From Nocardioides exalbidus (GTDB lineage Bacteria > Actinomycetota > Actinomycetes > Propionibacteriales > Nocardioidaceae), in the NCBI RefSeq assembly GCF_900105585.1, contig NZ_FNRT01000002.1, positions 2,108,001-2,172,000 on the forward strand: a stretch of DNA of 64,000 nt, in the 5' to 3' direction. A program made the translations under genes and the position numbers. Positions 21,738 through 30,054 of the stretch are shown piece after piece; position 1 is the stretch's first letter; each line of letters starts with the position of its first letter. The notes beneath the pieces were generated by a model. That model made no database searches and had not been told where the DNA came from. It saw only the letters and a list, made by a program, of their open reading frames with translations.

Positions 21738-22982
21738 GTGAGCCACCCGATCTCCTCCACCCCCTCGGTGCCCTTCGGTCCCGACGACGCCTGGCTGGAC
21801 GCCGAGTGCCGTCGCCTCCTCGACTTCGGCCGCCGGGTCGTCCACCCGACCGGCGGCGCGGCGTGGCTCGACGACGACGGTGCGCCGGACCTCTCGCGGC
21901 CGGTCCACACGTGGATCACGAGCCGGATGGTGCACGTGTTCGGCCTCGGCGCTCTGATGGGCGTCGAGGGCAGTGCGTCGATCGCGACCGCGGCGCTCGC
22001 CGGGTTGCGTACGACGTTGCGCGACCCCGAGCACGGCGGCTGGTTCGGGTCGGTCGACGCGGGCGGCGCGCCGGTCGAGGAGACCAAGGCCTGCTACGCC
22101 CATGCCTTCGTGATGCTCGCGGGCTCCACCGCCGTGGTCGCCGGCCTGCCCGGCGCCGCGCCGTTGCTCGAGGAGGCGACGGACGTCTTCCTCGAGCGGT
22201 TCTGGGACGACTCGCTCGGCCGGGTCGCCGACGAGTGGGACCGCGCGTGGACCGCGCCCCTGCCCTACCGCGGCCTCAACTCGAGCATGCACTCCGTCGA
22301 GGCGATGCTCGCCGTCGGTGACGCCACGGGCGACCGCGCCTGGCACGACCGCGCCGCCCGGATCGCGGAGATGGTGGTCGACCTCGCCGCGGCCCACGAA
22401 GGTCGCCTGCCCGAGCACTTCGGACCGGACTGGTCGCCCGACCTCGAGCTCAACCGCGACCGGCCCGACGACCCGTTCAAGCCCTACGGTGCGACCGTCG
22501 GGCACGGCCTTGAGTGGGCGCGCCTGCTGCTCCACCTCGAGGCGACCCTCGGCGACTCCGCCCCCGCCGGCCTCCTCGACACCTCCCGCCTCCTCTTCGA
22601 CCGGGCGGTCGCAGACGGATGGGACGTCGACGGCGCACCGGGCTTCGTCTACACCACCGACTGGTCCGGCGAGCCGGTCGTGCGCACGCGCATGCACTGG
22701 GTCGCCGCGGAGGCGACCGCGGCCGCGGCGACACTCCACCGTCGTACCGGCGAGGAGGGCTTCGCGCTGCAGTCGGCCGAGTGGTGGGACTACGTGGTCG
22801 AGCACCTCCGCGACACCGAGCGCGGGTCGTGGCATCACGAGCTCGACACCGCGAACCAGCCTGCCGCGACCGTGTGGCCGGGCAAGCCCGACCTCTACCA
22901 CGCGGTCCAGGCGACCCTGCTGCCCCGGCTCCCGCTCGCGCCGAGTCTCGCGAGCGCCGTGGCCCTCTCGGCGTCGGCCTGA
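21738..22982 (+). CDS. AGE family sugar epimerase/isomerase
   Basis: A 414-residue (alpha/alpha)6-barrel protein of the N-acylglucosamine 2-epimerase family, which includes mannose isomerase, cellobiose epimerase and sulfoquinovose isomerase. Family features are RPVHTWITSRMVHVF near residue 55, GWFGSVDAGGAPVEETKACYAHAF, the arginine/histidine segment YRGLNSSMHSVEAML, and HELDTANQPAATVWPGKPDLYH at the end. The WPGKPDLYH motif and the kinase next door favour a mannose/fructose-type isomerase over N-acyl sugars, but this is an inference. The GTG at 21738 was chosen; an in-frame TTG at 21726 is possible. The stop overlaps the next gene (TGATG). Confidence 0.85.
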   Translation: MSHPISSTPSVPFGPDDAWLDAECRRLLDFGRRVVHPTGGAAWLDDDGAPDLSRPVHTWITSRMVHVFGLGALMGVEGSASIATAALAGLRTTLRDPEHGGWFGSVDAGGAPVEETKACYAHAFVMLAGSTAVVAGLPGAAPLLEEATDVFLERFWDDSLGRVADEWDRAWTAPLPYRGLNSSMHSVEAMLAVGDATGDRAWHDRAARIAEMVVDLAAAHEGRLPEHFGPDWSPDLELNRDRPDDPFKPYGATVGHGLEWARLLLHLEATLGDSAPAGLLDTSRLLFDRAVADGWDVDGAPGFVYTTDWSGEPVVRTRMHWVAAEATAAAATLHRRTGEEGFALQSAEWWDYVVEHLRDTERGSWHHELDTANQPAATVWPGKPDLYHAVQATLLPRLPLAPSLASAVALSASA

Positions 22983-23968
22983 TGGGCGGCATGATGGGAG
23001 CCATGACGACGGACCGGACGGACGCAGCAGCCAGGGTCCTCGTCGTCGGCGAGGCGCTCGTCGACGTCGTCCCCGACCATGACGGCATGCCGCGCGACCT
23101 GCCCGGCGGCAGCCCGGCCAACGTGGCCATCGCCCTCGGCCGGCTGGGTCGCGACGTACGCCTCGTGACCCTCCTCGGCGACGACGAGCGCGGCGCCGTG
23201 GTGCGCGCGTGGCTCGAGGCGAGCGGCGTCACCGTGCTCGCCCAGCCGACCGGGTCGGGCCGCACCTCCAGCGCCGCCGTCACCCTCGACGCGTCCGGCG
23301 CGGCGTCCTACGTCTTCGACCTCGACTGGGACCTCCCCGCCGTGCCCGACGAGGACTGCGACGTGCTGCACGTCGGGTCGATCGCCACGGTGCTCGCACC
23401 CGGTGCGGACGCGGTCCTGGCCGCGTTCCGTGCCCACCGGGGTCGCGCCCTCCTGTCGCTCGACCCCAACGCCCGCCCGGCGATCACCCCCGACCGCGCC
23501 GACCCGGTCGCACGCGTCGAGGAGCTCGTCGCGCTCGCCGACGTGGTGAAGGTCAGCGACGAGGACCTCCACTGGCTCCACCCCGACGCCGACCCGGTCG
23601 TCACCGCCGCCCGCTGGGCCGAGGCGGGTCCGGCGCTCGTCGTGGTGACCCGCGGCGGCGAGGGCGCGGTCGTCGTACGCCCCGGTGGCGCGCCGCTCGA
23701 GGTGCCCGGGGTCCCGGTCGCCGTGGCCGACACCGTGGGCGCGGGCGACACCTTCAGCGGGGTGCTGCTCGACGCGCTCCTCGGGCTCGGCGTCGCGGGC
23801 GCCGGCAGCGGTGACGCGATCCGCGCGCTGTCAGACCGCGAGGTGCTCGAGGCCGTCACCACCGCGGCGATCGGCGCCGCGATCAACGTCTCGCGACCGG
23901 GCGCCGACCCGCCGTCGCGCGCCGAGCTCGACACCGCCCTGGGGCTCCCCGGAGCGGGCGAGGAGTGA
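22982..23968 (+). CDS. PfkB family carbohydrate kinase (fructokinase-like)
   Basis: A ribokinase-fold sugar kinase of about 328 residues. The first PfkB motif is GGSPANVAIALGRLGRDVRLV near residue 40 and the catalytic second motif is DTVGAGDTFSGVLLDAL near residue 250, with the anion hole GAGD and the catalytic Asp. LLSLDPNARPAIT matches fructokinase-like members. The ATG at 22982 overlaps the epimerase stop; ATGs at 22991, 22994 and 23003 are alternatives with the same core. Coupled to the isomerase and to the permease downstream, it would phosphorylate the isomerised sugar, for example fructose to fructose 6-phosphate. Confidence 0.87.
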   Translation: MGGMMGAMTTDRTDAAARVLVVGEALVDVVPDHDGMPRDLPGGSPANVAIALGRLGRDVRLVTLLGDDERGAVVRAWLEASGVTVLAQPTGSGRTSSAAVTLDASGAASYVFDLDWDLPAVPDEDCDVLHVGSIATVLAPGADAVLAAFRAHRGRALLSLDPNARPAITPDRADPVARVEELVALADVVKVSDEDLHWLHPDADPVVTAARWAEAGPALVVVTRGGEGAVVVRPGGAPLEVPGVPVAVADTVGAGDTFSGVLLDALLGLGVAGAGSGDAIRALSDREVLEAVTTAAIGAAINVSRPGADPPSRAELDTALGLPGAGEE

Positions 23969-25305
23969 CCACCGAGCAGGTCCACGACATCGGCAAGAGG
24001 CGCGCCTGGGTGATCTGGGCGGTCGCGCTCGCGGTCTACGTGCTGGCGGTCTTCCACCGCAGCTCGCTCGGCGTCGCCGGCATCATCGCCGCCGAACGGT
24101 TCCACATCAGCGCGACAAGCCTGGCGACGTTCACCGTCCTCCAGCTCGTCGTGTACGCCGGCATGCAGGTGCCGGTGGGCGTGCTGCTCGACCGCTTCGG
24201 CTCGCGCGCGATGCTGCTCGGCGGGCTGGGGCTGATGACGGCGGGGCAGCTCGCCTTCGCCTTCGCGGGGTCGTTCCCCGCCGCCGTCGCCGCGCGGGCC
24301 GCGGTCGGAGCGGGCGACGCGATGATCTTCATCAGCGTCATCCGGCTCGTCACGGTCTGGTTCCTGGTGCGCCAGGCGCCGATGGTCACGCAGGTCACCG
24401 GCCTCACCGGCCAGCTCGGCGCGATCGCCGCGGCCGGCCCGCTGTCGTACCTCCTGCACGAGCTCGGCTGGACCCGTGCCTTCGCCACGACCTCGAGCAT
24501 CGGCCTCGTGCTCGTCGTCGCCGTGGCGCTGCTCGTCAAGGACTCGCCCTACCGCAGCGACGAGGTCGTCGCGATCAAGCTGCGCGCGCTCGCGCTGTCA
24601 GTGCGCACGGTGTGGGGCAACCCCGGGACCCGGCTGGGGATGTGGTCGCACTTCACCTCGCAGTTCTCCGCGACCGTGTTCGCGCTGCTGTGGGGCTACC
24701 CGTTCCTCGTACAGGGGCTCGGCTGGTCCTCCGGGGGCGCCAGCACGCTGCTGATGGCGATGACCGCGTGGGCCGTGGTCAGCGGGCTGGTGACCGCGCG
24801 GCTGGTGGCTCGGCTGCCGTTCTACCGCTCGTGGATCGTGATCGGGATCGTCATCGCGATGGTCGTCGCGTGGACCGCGGTCCTGCTCTGGCCCGGCGCC
24901 GCACCGCACTGGCTCGTCGTCGTGATGGCCTTCGCGACCGCGAGCGGCGGACCGGCCGCGATGGTCGGCTTCGACCTGGCCCGCTCCTTCAACCCCACCC
25001 ACGAGACGGGCCGCGCCAACGGGCTGGTCAACATCGGCGGCTTCACCGCCTCCCTGCTGACGATGGCGCTCATCGGCGTCGTCCTCGACTTGTCAGCCTC
25101 CGGCGGCATGGGGTCGTACTCCCTCAGTGACTTCAAGCTCGCGCTCTCCGTGCAGTACCTCTTCTGGGCCTTCGGCGTCCTCCAGACCCTGCGCTACCGC
25201 CGCCGCGGCATCGACCACCTCGCCCGCCTGCACCCCGGGGCGATCGACCAGATGAAGTCCGGGCGGCCGTTCGTGCACCCGGGGATCGGCACCGAGGGCG
25301 TCTGA
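23965..25305 (+). CDS. MFS transporter, possibly a sugar permease
   Basis: A 446-residue major facilitator with 12 predicted helices. VLAVFHRSSLGVAG in helix 1 and the loop GVLLDRFGSRAMLLGGLGLM (motif A-like) are visible. It resembles actinobacterial MFS proteins of the hexuronate/nitrate-like branch without a defined substrate. The GTG start overlaps the stop of the PfkB kinase, so it is the third gene of an isomerase-kinase-permease operon and would logically carry the sugar. The operon ends at a strong hairpin 8 bases after its stop. Confidence 0.85.
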   Translation: MTTEQVHDIGKRRAWVIWAVALAVYVLAVFHRSSLGVAGIIAAERFHISATSLATFTVLQLVVYAGMQVPVGVLLDRFGSRAMLLGGLGLMTAGQLAFAFAGSFPAAVAARAAVGAGDAMIFISVIRLVTVWFLVRQAPMVTQVTGLTGQLGAIAAAGPLSYLLHELGWTRAFATTSSIGLVLVVAVALLVKDSPYRSDEVVAIKLRALALSVRTVWGNPGTRLGMWSHFTSQFSATVFALLWGYPFLVQGLGWSSGGASTLLMAMTAWAVVSGLVTARLVARLPFYRSWIVIGIVIAMVVAWTAVLLWPGAAPHWLVVVMAFATASGGPAAMVGFDLARSFNPTHETGRANGLVNIGGFTASLLTMALIGVVLDLSASGGMGSYSLSDFKLALSVQYLFWAFGVLQTLRYRRRGIDHLARLHPGAIDQMKSGRPFVHPGIGTEGV

Positions 25306-25313
25306 GGCTCGTC

Positions 25314-25339
25314 GTGATCCCCGGCTGACCGGGGATCAC
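25314..25339 (+). terminator. Perfect hairpin terminator of the sugar cassette
   Basis: GTGATCCCCGG (25314-25324) pairs without mismatch with CCGGGGATCAC (25329-25339) around CTGA. It lies between convergent genes and may work on both strands. Confidence 0.85.
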
Positions 25340-25400
25340 TCAACATGTCGGCGCTTGCAAGGCCTGACAAGTCCAGTGATTGACGGACGACCCGCTGGTG

Positions 25401-25607
25401 TCAGCCGACCTTGCGGTACTTCCGGTGCATGGTCTGCCGGGTCACGCCGAGCAGGGTCCCGATCTCGGCCCAGCTGAGGCCGCTGTTGCGCGCCCGGCGT
25501 ACGGCAACCTCCTCGCGCCGCGACAGGTCCTTCTTCGCCTCCCGCACCGCCGCGAGCTCGTTGAAGATGCCGCCACCGTCGCCGGTGTCCACCGATGTCC
25601 TGGTCAT
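25401..25607 (-). CDS. Small helix-turn-helix DNA-binding protein
   Basis: A 68-residue protein ending in a clear HTH: LSWAEIGTLLGVTRQTMHRKY, with the recognition helix in VTRQTMHRKYRK. It is preceded by an amphipathic, charged helix (FNELAAVREAKKDLSRREEVAVRRAR). Such proteins are widespread in actinobacteria, often as small regulators. I chose the ATG at 25607 because TATGCT sits exactly six bases in front of it, as in other leaderless starts here, and because a 16-bp palindrome would otherwise fall inside the coding region. The frame is open to 25694, giving a 97-residue alternative. The palindrome covering the promoter suggests autorepression. Confidence 0.8.
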   Translation of the reverse strand: MTRTSVDTGDGGGIFNELAAVREAKKDLSRREEVAVRRARNSGLSWAEIGTLLGVTRQTMHRKYRKVG

Positions 25608-25610
25608 GGC

Positions 25611-25626
25611 GTCAGCATATGCTGAC
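25611..25626 (-). promoter_or_regulatory. 16-bp palindromic operator over the promoter of the HTH gene
   Basis: GTCAGCATATGCTGAC is a perfect palindrome whose second half contains the -10 hexamer TATGCT (minus strand 25619-25614), six bases before the ATG. Binding here would block RNA polymerase, so it is a likely target of the adjacent HTH protein. Confidence 0.6.
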
Positions 25627-25663
25627 AGATCGGCTCGTTCCAGCGACCTTTGCACCCGAGTCT

Positions 25664-25699
25664 CCCGGTTGTCGTCCGAGATCTGGTCCGACAACCGGG
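25664..25699. promoter_or_regulatory. 11-bp inverted repeat upstream of the HTH gene
   Basis: CCCGGTTGTCG (25664-25674) and CGACAACCGGG (25689-25699) are perfect inverted copies separated by 14 bases. They could be a regulator site or a terminator for the phosphatase gene that reads towards them. Confidence 0.5.
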
Positions 25700-25702
25700 G
25701 CG

Positions 25703-25722
25703 GTCACCGGATATCCGGTGAC
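25703..25722. promoter_or_regulatory. 20-bp perfect palindrome downstream of the phosphatase gene
   Basis: GTCACCGGATATCCGGTGAC is self-complementary along its full length and lies 20 bases after the stop of the histidine phosphatase gene. It may be a terminator hairpin or a protein-binding site; a zero-length loop makes a site on duplex DNA at least as likely. Confidence 0.5.
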
Positions 25723-25742
25723 TCCAGCCAGGCGAGCCCGTC

Positions 25743-26422
25743 TCAGCCGACCTTCCCGTCACCGTCGGAGTCGAGGTCACCCGTCGGATCGGGGGCGGAG
25801 GCGTCCTCGAGGAAGTCGCCGCCGACCGGGTGGCCCTGCCACGAGACGAGGCTCCAGCCGGCGTCGAAGTCGCCGTCAAGGACGATGAGGGCTGTGTTGT
25901 GGAGCGGCTCGGTGGCCGGGGGAGCGTCGGGGGTGGGCAGCATCCGCGACGAGGTCCAGGTCCGGAGCGCCGCGCCGTGGCTGACGATCAGTGCCGAGGC
26001 GTGACCGGCGTCGACGATCTGCCGGACGGCGGCGTCGTAGCGCGCGAGGAACTCCTCGCCCGTCTCGCCGCCGGGCATCCGGGCGGCGACGTCGCCCTCG
26101 AGCCAGGTCGCGACGGTGCCGATGTAGCCGGCGACGGCGTCGTGGTCGTGGCGCATCTCGAAGTCGCCCGCGTCGATCTCCTCGAGCCCGTCGAGCTGGG
26201 TCGGCACGAGGGCGCGGTCGTCGGCGGTGGGGCGGCGGTCTGGTGCGTACGCACGCGGCTGGAGACGTAGATCGCGTCGAGGGGCTCGTCGGCGAGGGCC
26301 TTGGCGGCGGCGACCGCCTGGGCGCGGCCGAGGTCGGTGAGGTCGACGCCGGGGTGCGCGGTGTCGAGGGCGCCGGAGACGTTGGCGTGGGTCTGGCCGT
26401 GGCGCATGAGGAGGAGTCGCAC
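25743..26422 (-). pseudogene. Histidine phosphatase family protein, frameshifted
   Basis: The N-terminal half (LLLMRHGQTHAN, the RHG phosphohistidine motif, then LGRAQAVAAAKALADEPLDAIYVSSRVRTHQTAA) is read from GTG 26422. The C-terminal half, including PTQLDGLEEIDAGDFEMRHD, GGETGEEFLARYDAAVRQI and the second catalytic histidine in LIVSHGAALRTW, is in another frame that ends at 25743. The frames join at the G run 26229-26232 (CCCC in the coding strand): one extra C would restore THQTAAPTADDRALVPTQLDG. Either the gene carries a one-base deletion in a homopolymer or the assembly does. If intact, it would be a phosphoglycerate mutase-like phosphatase of about 226 residues with unknown substrate. 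It lies 20 bases after the metallophosphoesterase gene. Confidence 0.8.
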
Positions 26423-26441
26423 GAGGAGAGGCTTTCGGGGG

Positions 26442-27350
26442 CTAGTTGTTGAACTGGGAGGTCTTGGACGAGGCGAGCTCGAAGGCCTGCTCGAGGGGGA
26501 TCGTCTCGAGCGCCTCGGCGATGTCGGTGCCGACCTGGCTCACCTCGACGCCGCGCTCGAGAGGGACGAGGGTGTGGACCAACCGGTCGTCGTAGGCGTG
26601 GACCATCGTGAAGGCCTGGTTGGTGTCGACGCCCGACACGAAGCGGTCGACCGGCGCCGGGTCGCTGGTGTAGCAGCTCGCGGAGGTGACCGACACGGGT
26701 ACGCCGGCGAAGGTCGACCACGTCGAGAGGTGGAGGTGGCCGGCGAGGATCCCGCGCACGTCGGTGCCGGTGACGACGTCGGCCAGCGCCTGCTGGTCGT
26801 GCAGCTCGATCAGCTCGGCGGCCCGCAGCATCGGGAGCGGCAGCGGCGGGTGGTGCATGGCGAGCAGGGTGCCGTGCTCGGCCGGCGTGGCGAGCTCGGC
26901 GGCGAGCCACTCCAGCTGCGCGGGCTCGAGCACGCCGTGGTGGTAGCCCGGGACGCTCGTGTCGAGGGCGATGATGCGCAGCCCGTCGACGACGTGGACC
27001 CGGTCCTGGAAGCCGTCGTCGTCGGAGTCGTAGAGGCCGCGGGCGTAGGGCGCGCGCTCGTCGTGGTTGCCCATCGTCCAGATCACGACGGCACCCATCT
27101 CGGCAGCCGCCGGCTCGACGATCGAGCGGAGGGTGGCGTACGCATCGGGCTCCGCCTGGTCGGCCAGGTCGCCGGTGAAGACGAGGGCCTGCGGCGCCGG
27201 ACGTACGGCGGCGAGGCGGGCGAGCGCACGGCGGAGGTTCGCGACGTTGTCCACGACGCCGTAGTGCAGCCCGCCCCCGCCGATCAGGTGCGGGTCGGAG
27301 AGGTGGGCGATCGCGTGCCGCGGGGCGGCGTACTGGCCGAGCTGTCTCAC
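26442..27350 (-). CDS. Calcineurin-like metallophosphoesterase (CpdA-like)
   Basis: A 302-residue binuclear metallophosphoesterase of the class III cyclic nucleotide phosphodiesterase branch. All metal-ligand blocks are present in order: HLSDPHL near residue 16, FTGDLAD, MGNHDER, LAMHHPP and GILAGHLHLSTW. This set is typical of CpdA/Rv0805-type enzymes that hydrolyse 3',5'-cAMP or 2',3'-cyclic nucleotides; true substrate is unknown. The GTG at 27350 has TAGGGT exactly six bases upstream, a leaderless arrangement. The broken histidine phosphatase follows 19 bases later and may be co-transcribed. Confidence 0.9.
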   Translation of the reverse strand: MRQLGQYAAPRHAIAHLSDPHLIGGGGLHYGVVDNVANLRRALARLAAVRPAPQALVFTGDLADQAEPDAYATLRSIVEPAAAEMGAVVIWTMGNHDERAPYARGLYDSDDDGFQDRVHVVDGLRIIALDTSVPGYHHGVLEPAQLEWLAAELATPAEHGTLLAMHHPPLPLPMLRAAELIELHDQQALADVVTGTDVRGILAGHLHLSTWSTFAGVPVSVTSASCYTSDPAPVDRFVSGVDTNQAFTMVHAYDDRLVHTLVPLERGVEVSQVGTDIAEALETIPLEQAFELASSKTSQFNN

Positions 27351-27362
27351 GGACTCACCCTA
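27351..27362 (-). promoter_or_regulatory. Leaderless-type -10 promoter of the metallophosphoesterase
   Basis: On the minus strand TAGGGT, six bases, then the GTG start at 27350. Confidence 0.55.
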
Positions 27363-27437
27363 AAGTGCGGCGAAAGGGCAGCGAAGGGGTTATCCGGGCG
27401 TTCACCCCGGCGTCGGTTCGCGGTCGGCGACCGCCCC

Positions 27438-27450
27438 TACCGTCCGCTTC
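27438..27450 (+). promoter_or_regulatory. Near-leaderless -10 element of the MptB-like gene
   Basis: TACCGT at 27438-27443 is seven bases ahead of the GTG at 27451, close to the N6 spacing seen for other genes in the window. Confidence 0.4.
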
Positions 27451-28944
27451 GTGGTGTCACGTGGAGTCGTCGGGAGCGTGTTCGTCCTGCTGGGCGGCCT
27501 GGTCGTCGCGACGATCCCTCCGAGCGCGGCCGTGGCCGCGGTCGACCTCCTGCAGGTCCTGCGCGGATCGCAGTGGGGACGCATGGCAGGACTGGTCGTC
27601 GTCCTCGTCGGCCTGGGCATGCTGGCCTCCGCCTGGCTGCAGCTGTGCCGTGAGTCCGCACGCGCCGACGAGCGTGACCAGGGCGCGATGCTCGCCCGGG
27701 TCCGGAACACGACCGTCCTCTGGTCGCTCCCGCTCCTCGTCGCGCCGCCGCTCTTCTCCCGCGACGGCTGGTCCTACGCCGCCCAGGGCATGCTGGCGCA
27801 CCGCGGGATCTCCCCCTACGACTACGGGCCGTGGAGCCTGGTCGGTCCCCGGTCGATCCCGGGGCCTCTGACCGAGGGCGTCGACCCGCGCTGGATGGCC
27901 ACCCCCGCCCCCTACGGCCCCGTGCCGCTCATCGGCGGGGACGTGGCGTCCGGGTTCACGGCGGACCCGTGGCTCCTGGTCGTCGCCCACCGGGCGATGG
28001 CCCTGGTCGGGCTGGTGCTGCTCGCCTGGGCCGTGCCGCGCCTGGCGCGCTGGTGCGGCGCCAACCCCGCACTGGCGTCGTGCCTCGTGCTGGCCTCGCC
28101 GCTGATGGTGTCCAACGGCATCGCCGGCCTGCACAACGACCTGCTGATGGTCGGCCTGATGGCGGCCGCGCTGGTCGTCGCCCGCGAGCACCACTGGGCA
28201 GCCGGTGCCGTGCTCGGCGGCCTCGCCGCGGGGGTGAAGCTCCCCGGCGGGCTGGTCTGCGTCGCCGTCGTGCTGGTCACCCTGCCCGCGGCGGCCACCG
28301 TCGCCGTACGCCTGCGCCACACCGCCCGGGTCGGCGTCGTCGCCGTCGCGGCCCTCGTGCTGCCGGGCGTCGTCTGGGGCCTGGGCATCGGCTGGCTCGG
28401 AGCCCTCGCGGTGCCCGGCACGGTGAACACCCCGCTCTCCATCCCGACCGTCGTCGGCGGCTGGTTCGACCTCGTCTCCCAGCTCATCGGGCTCGGCACT
28501 CCCGACGAGACCTTCCTCGACATCGTCCGCCTCGTCGCGCAGGTCGGCATCGTGGTCGTCACCGCGTGGGTGCTCCTCACCAGGCCGACCGGCGACCGGC
28601 GCGAGGCGGTCCGCTCGCTCGCGCTCGTGATGGCCGCGACCGTGGCGCTGAGCCCGGTCGTCCACCTCTGGTACTTCCTGTGGTTCGTCCCGTTCGTCGC
28701 GGTCCTCCGGCTGGGCCGGGGCGCGACGGCCGCCCTCGTCGCGCTCTCGCTCGTCTCCGGGCTGGTCGCGCCGATGGACTCCTCACTGCACGGCGCCTAC
28801 CTGGCGATCGTGATCGGCTCCCTGGTCGTGGCCGCCGCGGCCGCGCTGCTGCTGATCACCCGGCGCGCGCGCGAGCGGCTGGCCGGCATCGCGACCGACG
28901 AGTGGACCGCCAGCATCGACTCCACCGTCGCCGACCACGGGTAG
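27451..28944 (+). CDS. MptB-like polyprenol-phosphate-mannose-dependent mannosyltransferase
   Basis: A 497-residue polytopic GT-C-type glycosyltransferase. After two N-terminal helices comes the motif SRDGWSYAAQGMLAHRGISP, very close to the catalytic-loop motif of actinobacterial MptA/MptB, followed by PYDYGPW and TPAPYGPVPL. About a dozen hydrophobic helices follow, with HLWYFLWFVPFVA near residue 405. MptB transfers mannose from polyprenyl-phosphomannose to build alpha-1,6-mannan of lipomannan-type glycolipids outside the membrane. The name is inferred from family resemblance. Its last 148 bases overlap the end of the convergent GT4 gene. Confidence 0.82.
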   Translation: MVSRGVVGSVFVLLGGLVVATIPPSAAVAAVDLLQVLRGSQWGRMAGLVVVLVGLGMLASAWLQLCRESARADERDQGAMLARVRNTTVLWSLPLLVAPPLFSRDGWSYAAQGMLAHRGISPYDYGPWSLVGPRSIPGPLTEGVDPRWMATPAPYGPVPLIGGDVASGFTADPWLLVVAHRAMALVGLVLLAWAVPRLARWCGANPALASCLVLASPLMVSNGIAGLHNDLLMVGLMAAALVVAREHHWAAGAVLGGLAAGVKLPGGLVCVAVVLVTLPAAATVAVRLRHTARVGVVAVAALVLPGVVWGLGIGWLGALAVPGTVNTPLSIPTVVGGWFDLVSQLIGLGTPDETFLDIVRLVAQVGIVVVTAWVLLTRPTGDRREAVRSLALVMAATVALSPVVHLWYFLWFVPFVAVLRLGRGATAALVALSLVSGLVAPMDSSLHGAYLAIVIGSLVVAAAAALLLITRRARERLAGIATDEWTASIDSTVADHG

Positions 28945-29990
28945 CGCTCGGCGCGTGCCCGGGCGGCTGCGCGGCGGTACGCCGTGGGGCGGGCCGCGAC
29001 CTCCAGCACCGCGTCGGCCAGGGCTCCCGGCTCCGGGGCGCCCCACGCGCCGGAGGAGGCGTCGACGAGCTCGCGCGCGCCACCGCGGTCGGCGGTGACG
29101 ACGGGCGTGCCGGACGCCAGCGCCTCGAGCACGGCGAGCCCGAACGTCTCGCTCGGGCACACGCTGAGCGCGACGTCGGCGTGGGCCAGCGCGCGGCTGA
29201 GGCGGGCCCGCGAGTCGACGTAGCCCCGGAAGCGGACCGGGGCGTCGCCGGCGATCTCCTCGAGCTCGTCGCGGTGCGGGCCGACGCCGTAGACGTCCAT
29301 CCGCACGGGCACGCCGCGACGGTGCAGCTCGACGGCGGTGGCGACGGCGAGGTGCGGGCTCTTCTCCCGCGACAGCCGGCCGGCGTGCACGAGCCGGAGC
29401 TCCCCCCGGTCAGGTCGCAACGCACCGCGCGCGTGCGGCCGGAACGTGTCGAGGTCGACGCCGAGCGGCACCCGCACGACCGGGCAGCCGGCCGCGTCGG
29501 CGACGTCCTGGAACTCCTGCTGGGCGTACGCCGAGGTCACCACGACGGTGTCGACGCTGCGCACGAGGAGCCGGTTGAGCAGGCCGATCGAGACCTTCGA
29601 GGTGGTGTCGAAGCCGGTGCGGAGCGCGAGCATGTCGCCCAGCCGCTCGTGCGACAGGAGCACCGACCCGACACCGTTGCGGCGGGCCCACCGGGCGACC
29701 GGCAGGAGCGTGAGCTTGTCGCTCAGCTCGATCGACGTCGGCTCCCACTGCTCGAGCACCTCGGTGACCCGCCACGGCTCGACGATCAGCCGGTAGCCGC
29801 CCCCGACGCGCGGTGCGCGCAGCTGGACGACGTCGCCCAGCGGCGTCGACTCGCGGGCGTCCTCGGGGCCGGGCACGACGAGCAGGCGCCGGCACCCGGC
29901 CTCGACGTAGCCGCTGCCCAGGGCGCGCAGCGCGGTGCGCATGCCTCCCGACGCGGGTCCCACGAAGTTGGCCAGCTGGGCGATACGCAT
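28797..29990 (-). CDS. GT4 family glycosyltransferase (alpha-mannosyltransferase-like)
   Basis: A 397-residue GT-B glycosyltransferase. The N-terminus ANFVGPASGGMRTALRALG is characteristic of the MgtA/PimC-like alpha-mannosyltransferases of actinobacteria. The C-terminal donor domain has LVHAGRLSREKSPHLAVATA and the GT4 EX7E region SVCPSETFGLAVLEALASG. It would act at the inner membrane face with GDP-mannose, for instance in glycolipid or lipomannan precursor synthesis. The ATG at 29990 starts the conserved fold; the frame is open for 39 further codons of arginine-rich sequence. The conserved YPWSATVESMLAVH tail lies within the overlap with the convergent MptB-like gene, and about 35 more residues are read antisense to it. 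Confidence 0.85.
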   Translation of the reverse strand: MRIAQLANFVGPASGGMRTALRALGSGYVEAGCRRLLVVPGPEDARESTPLGDVVQLRAPRVGGGYRLIVEPWRVTEVLEQWEPTSIELSDKLTLLPVARWARRNGVGSVLLSHERLGDMLALRTGFDTTSKVSIGLLNRLLVRSVDTVVVTSAYAQQEFQDVADAAGCPVVRVPLGVDLDTFRPHARGALRPDRGELRLVHAGRLSREKSPHLAVATAVELHRRGVPVRMDVYGVGPHRDELEEIAGDAPVRFRGYVDSRARLSRALAHADVALSVCPSETFGLAVLEALASGTPVVTADRGGARELVDASSGAWGAPEPGALADAVLEVAARPTAYRRAAARARAERYPWSATVESMLAVHSSVAMPASRSRARRVISSSAAAAATTREPITIAR

Positions 29991-30054
29991 GCTGCGCACG
30001 CTGGCGCAGCGAGGTGAACGGACCCTGACCTCTGGCTGGATGCCAGGGGGCAGG

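Noticed and set aside
25401..25752. Shared 12-mer TCAGCCGACCTT at the ends of the HTH and phosphatase genes
   Set aside because: Both encode a KVG-stop C-terminus; a 12-base match in GC-rich coding ends is weak evidence for duplication.
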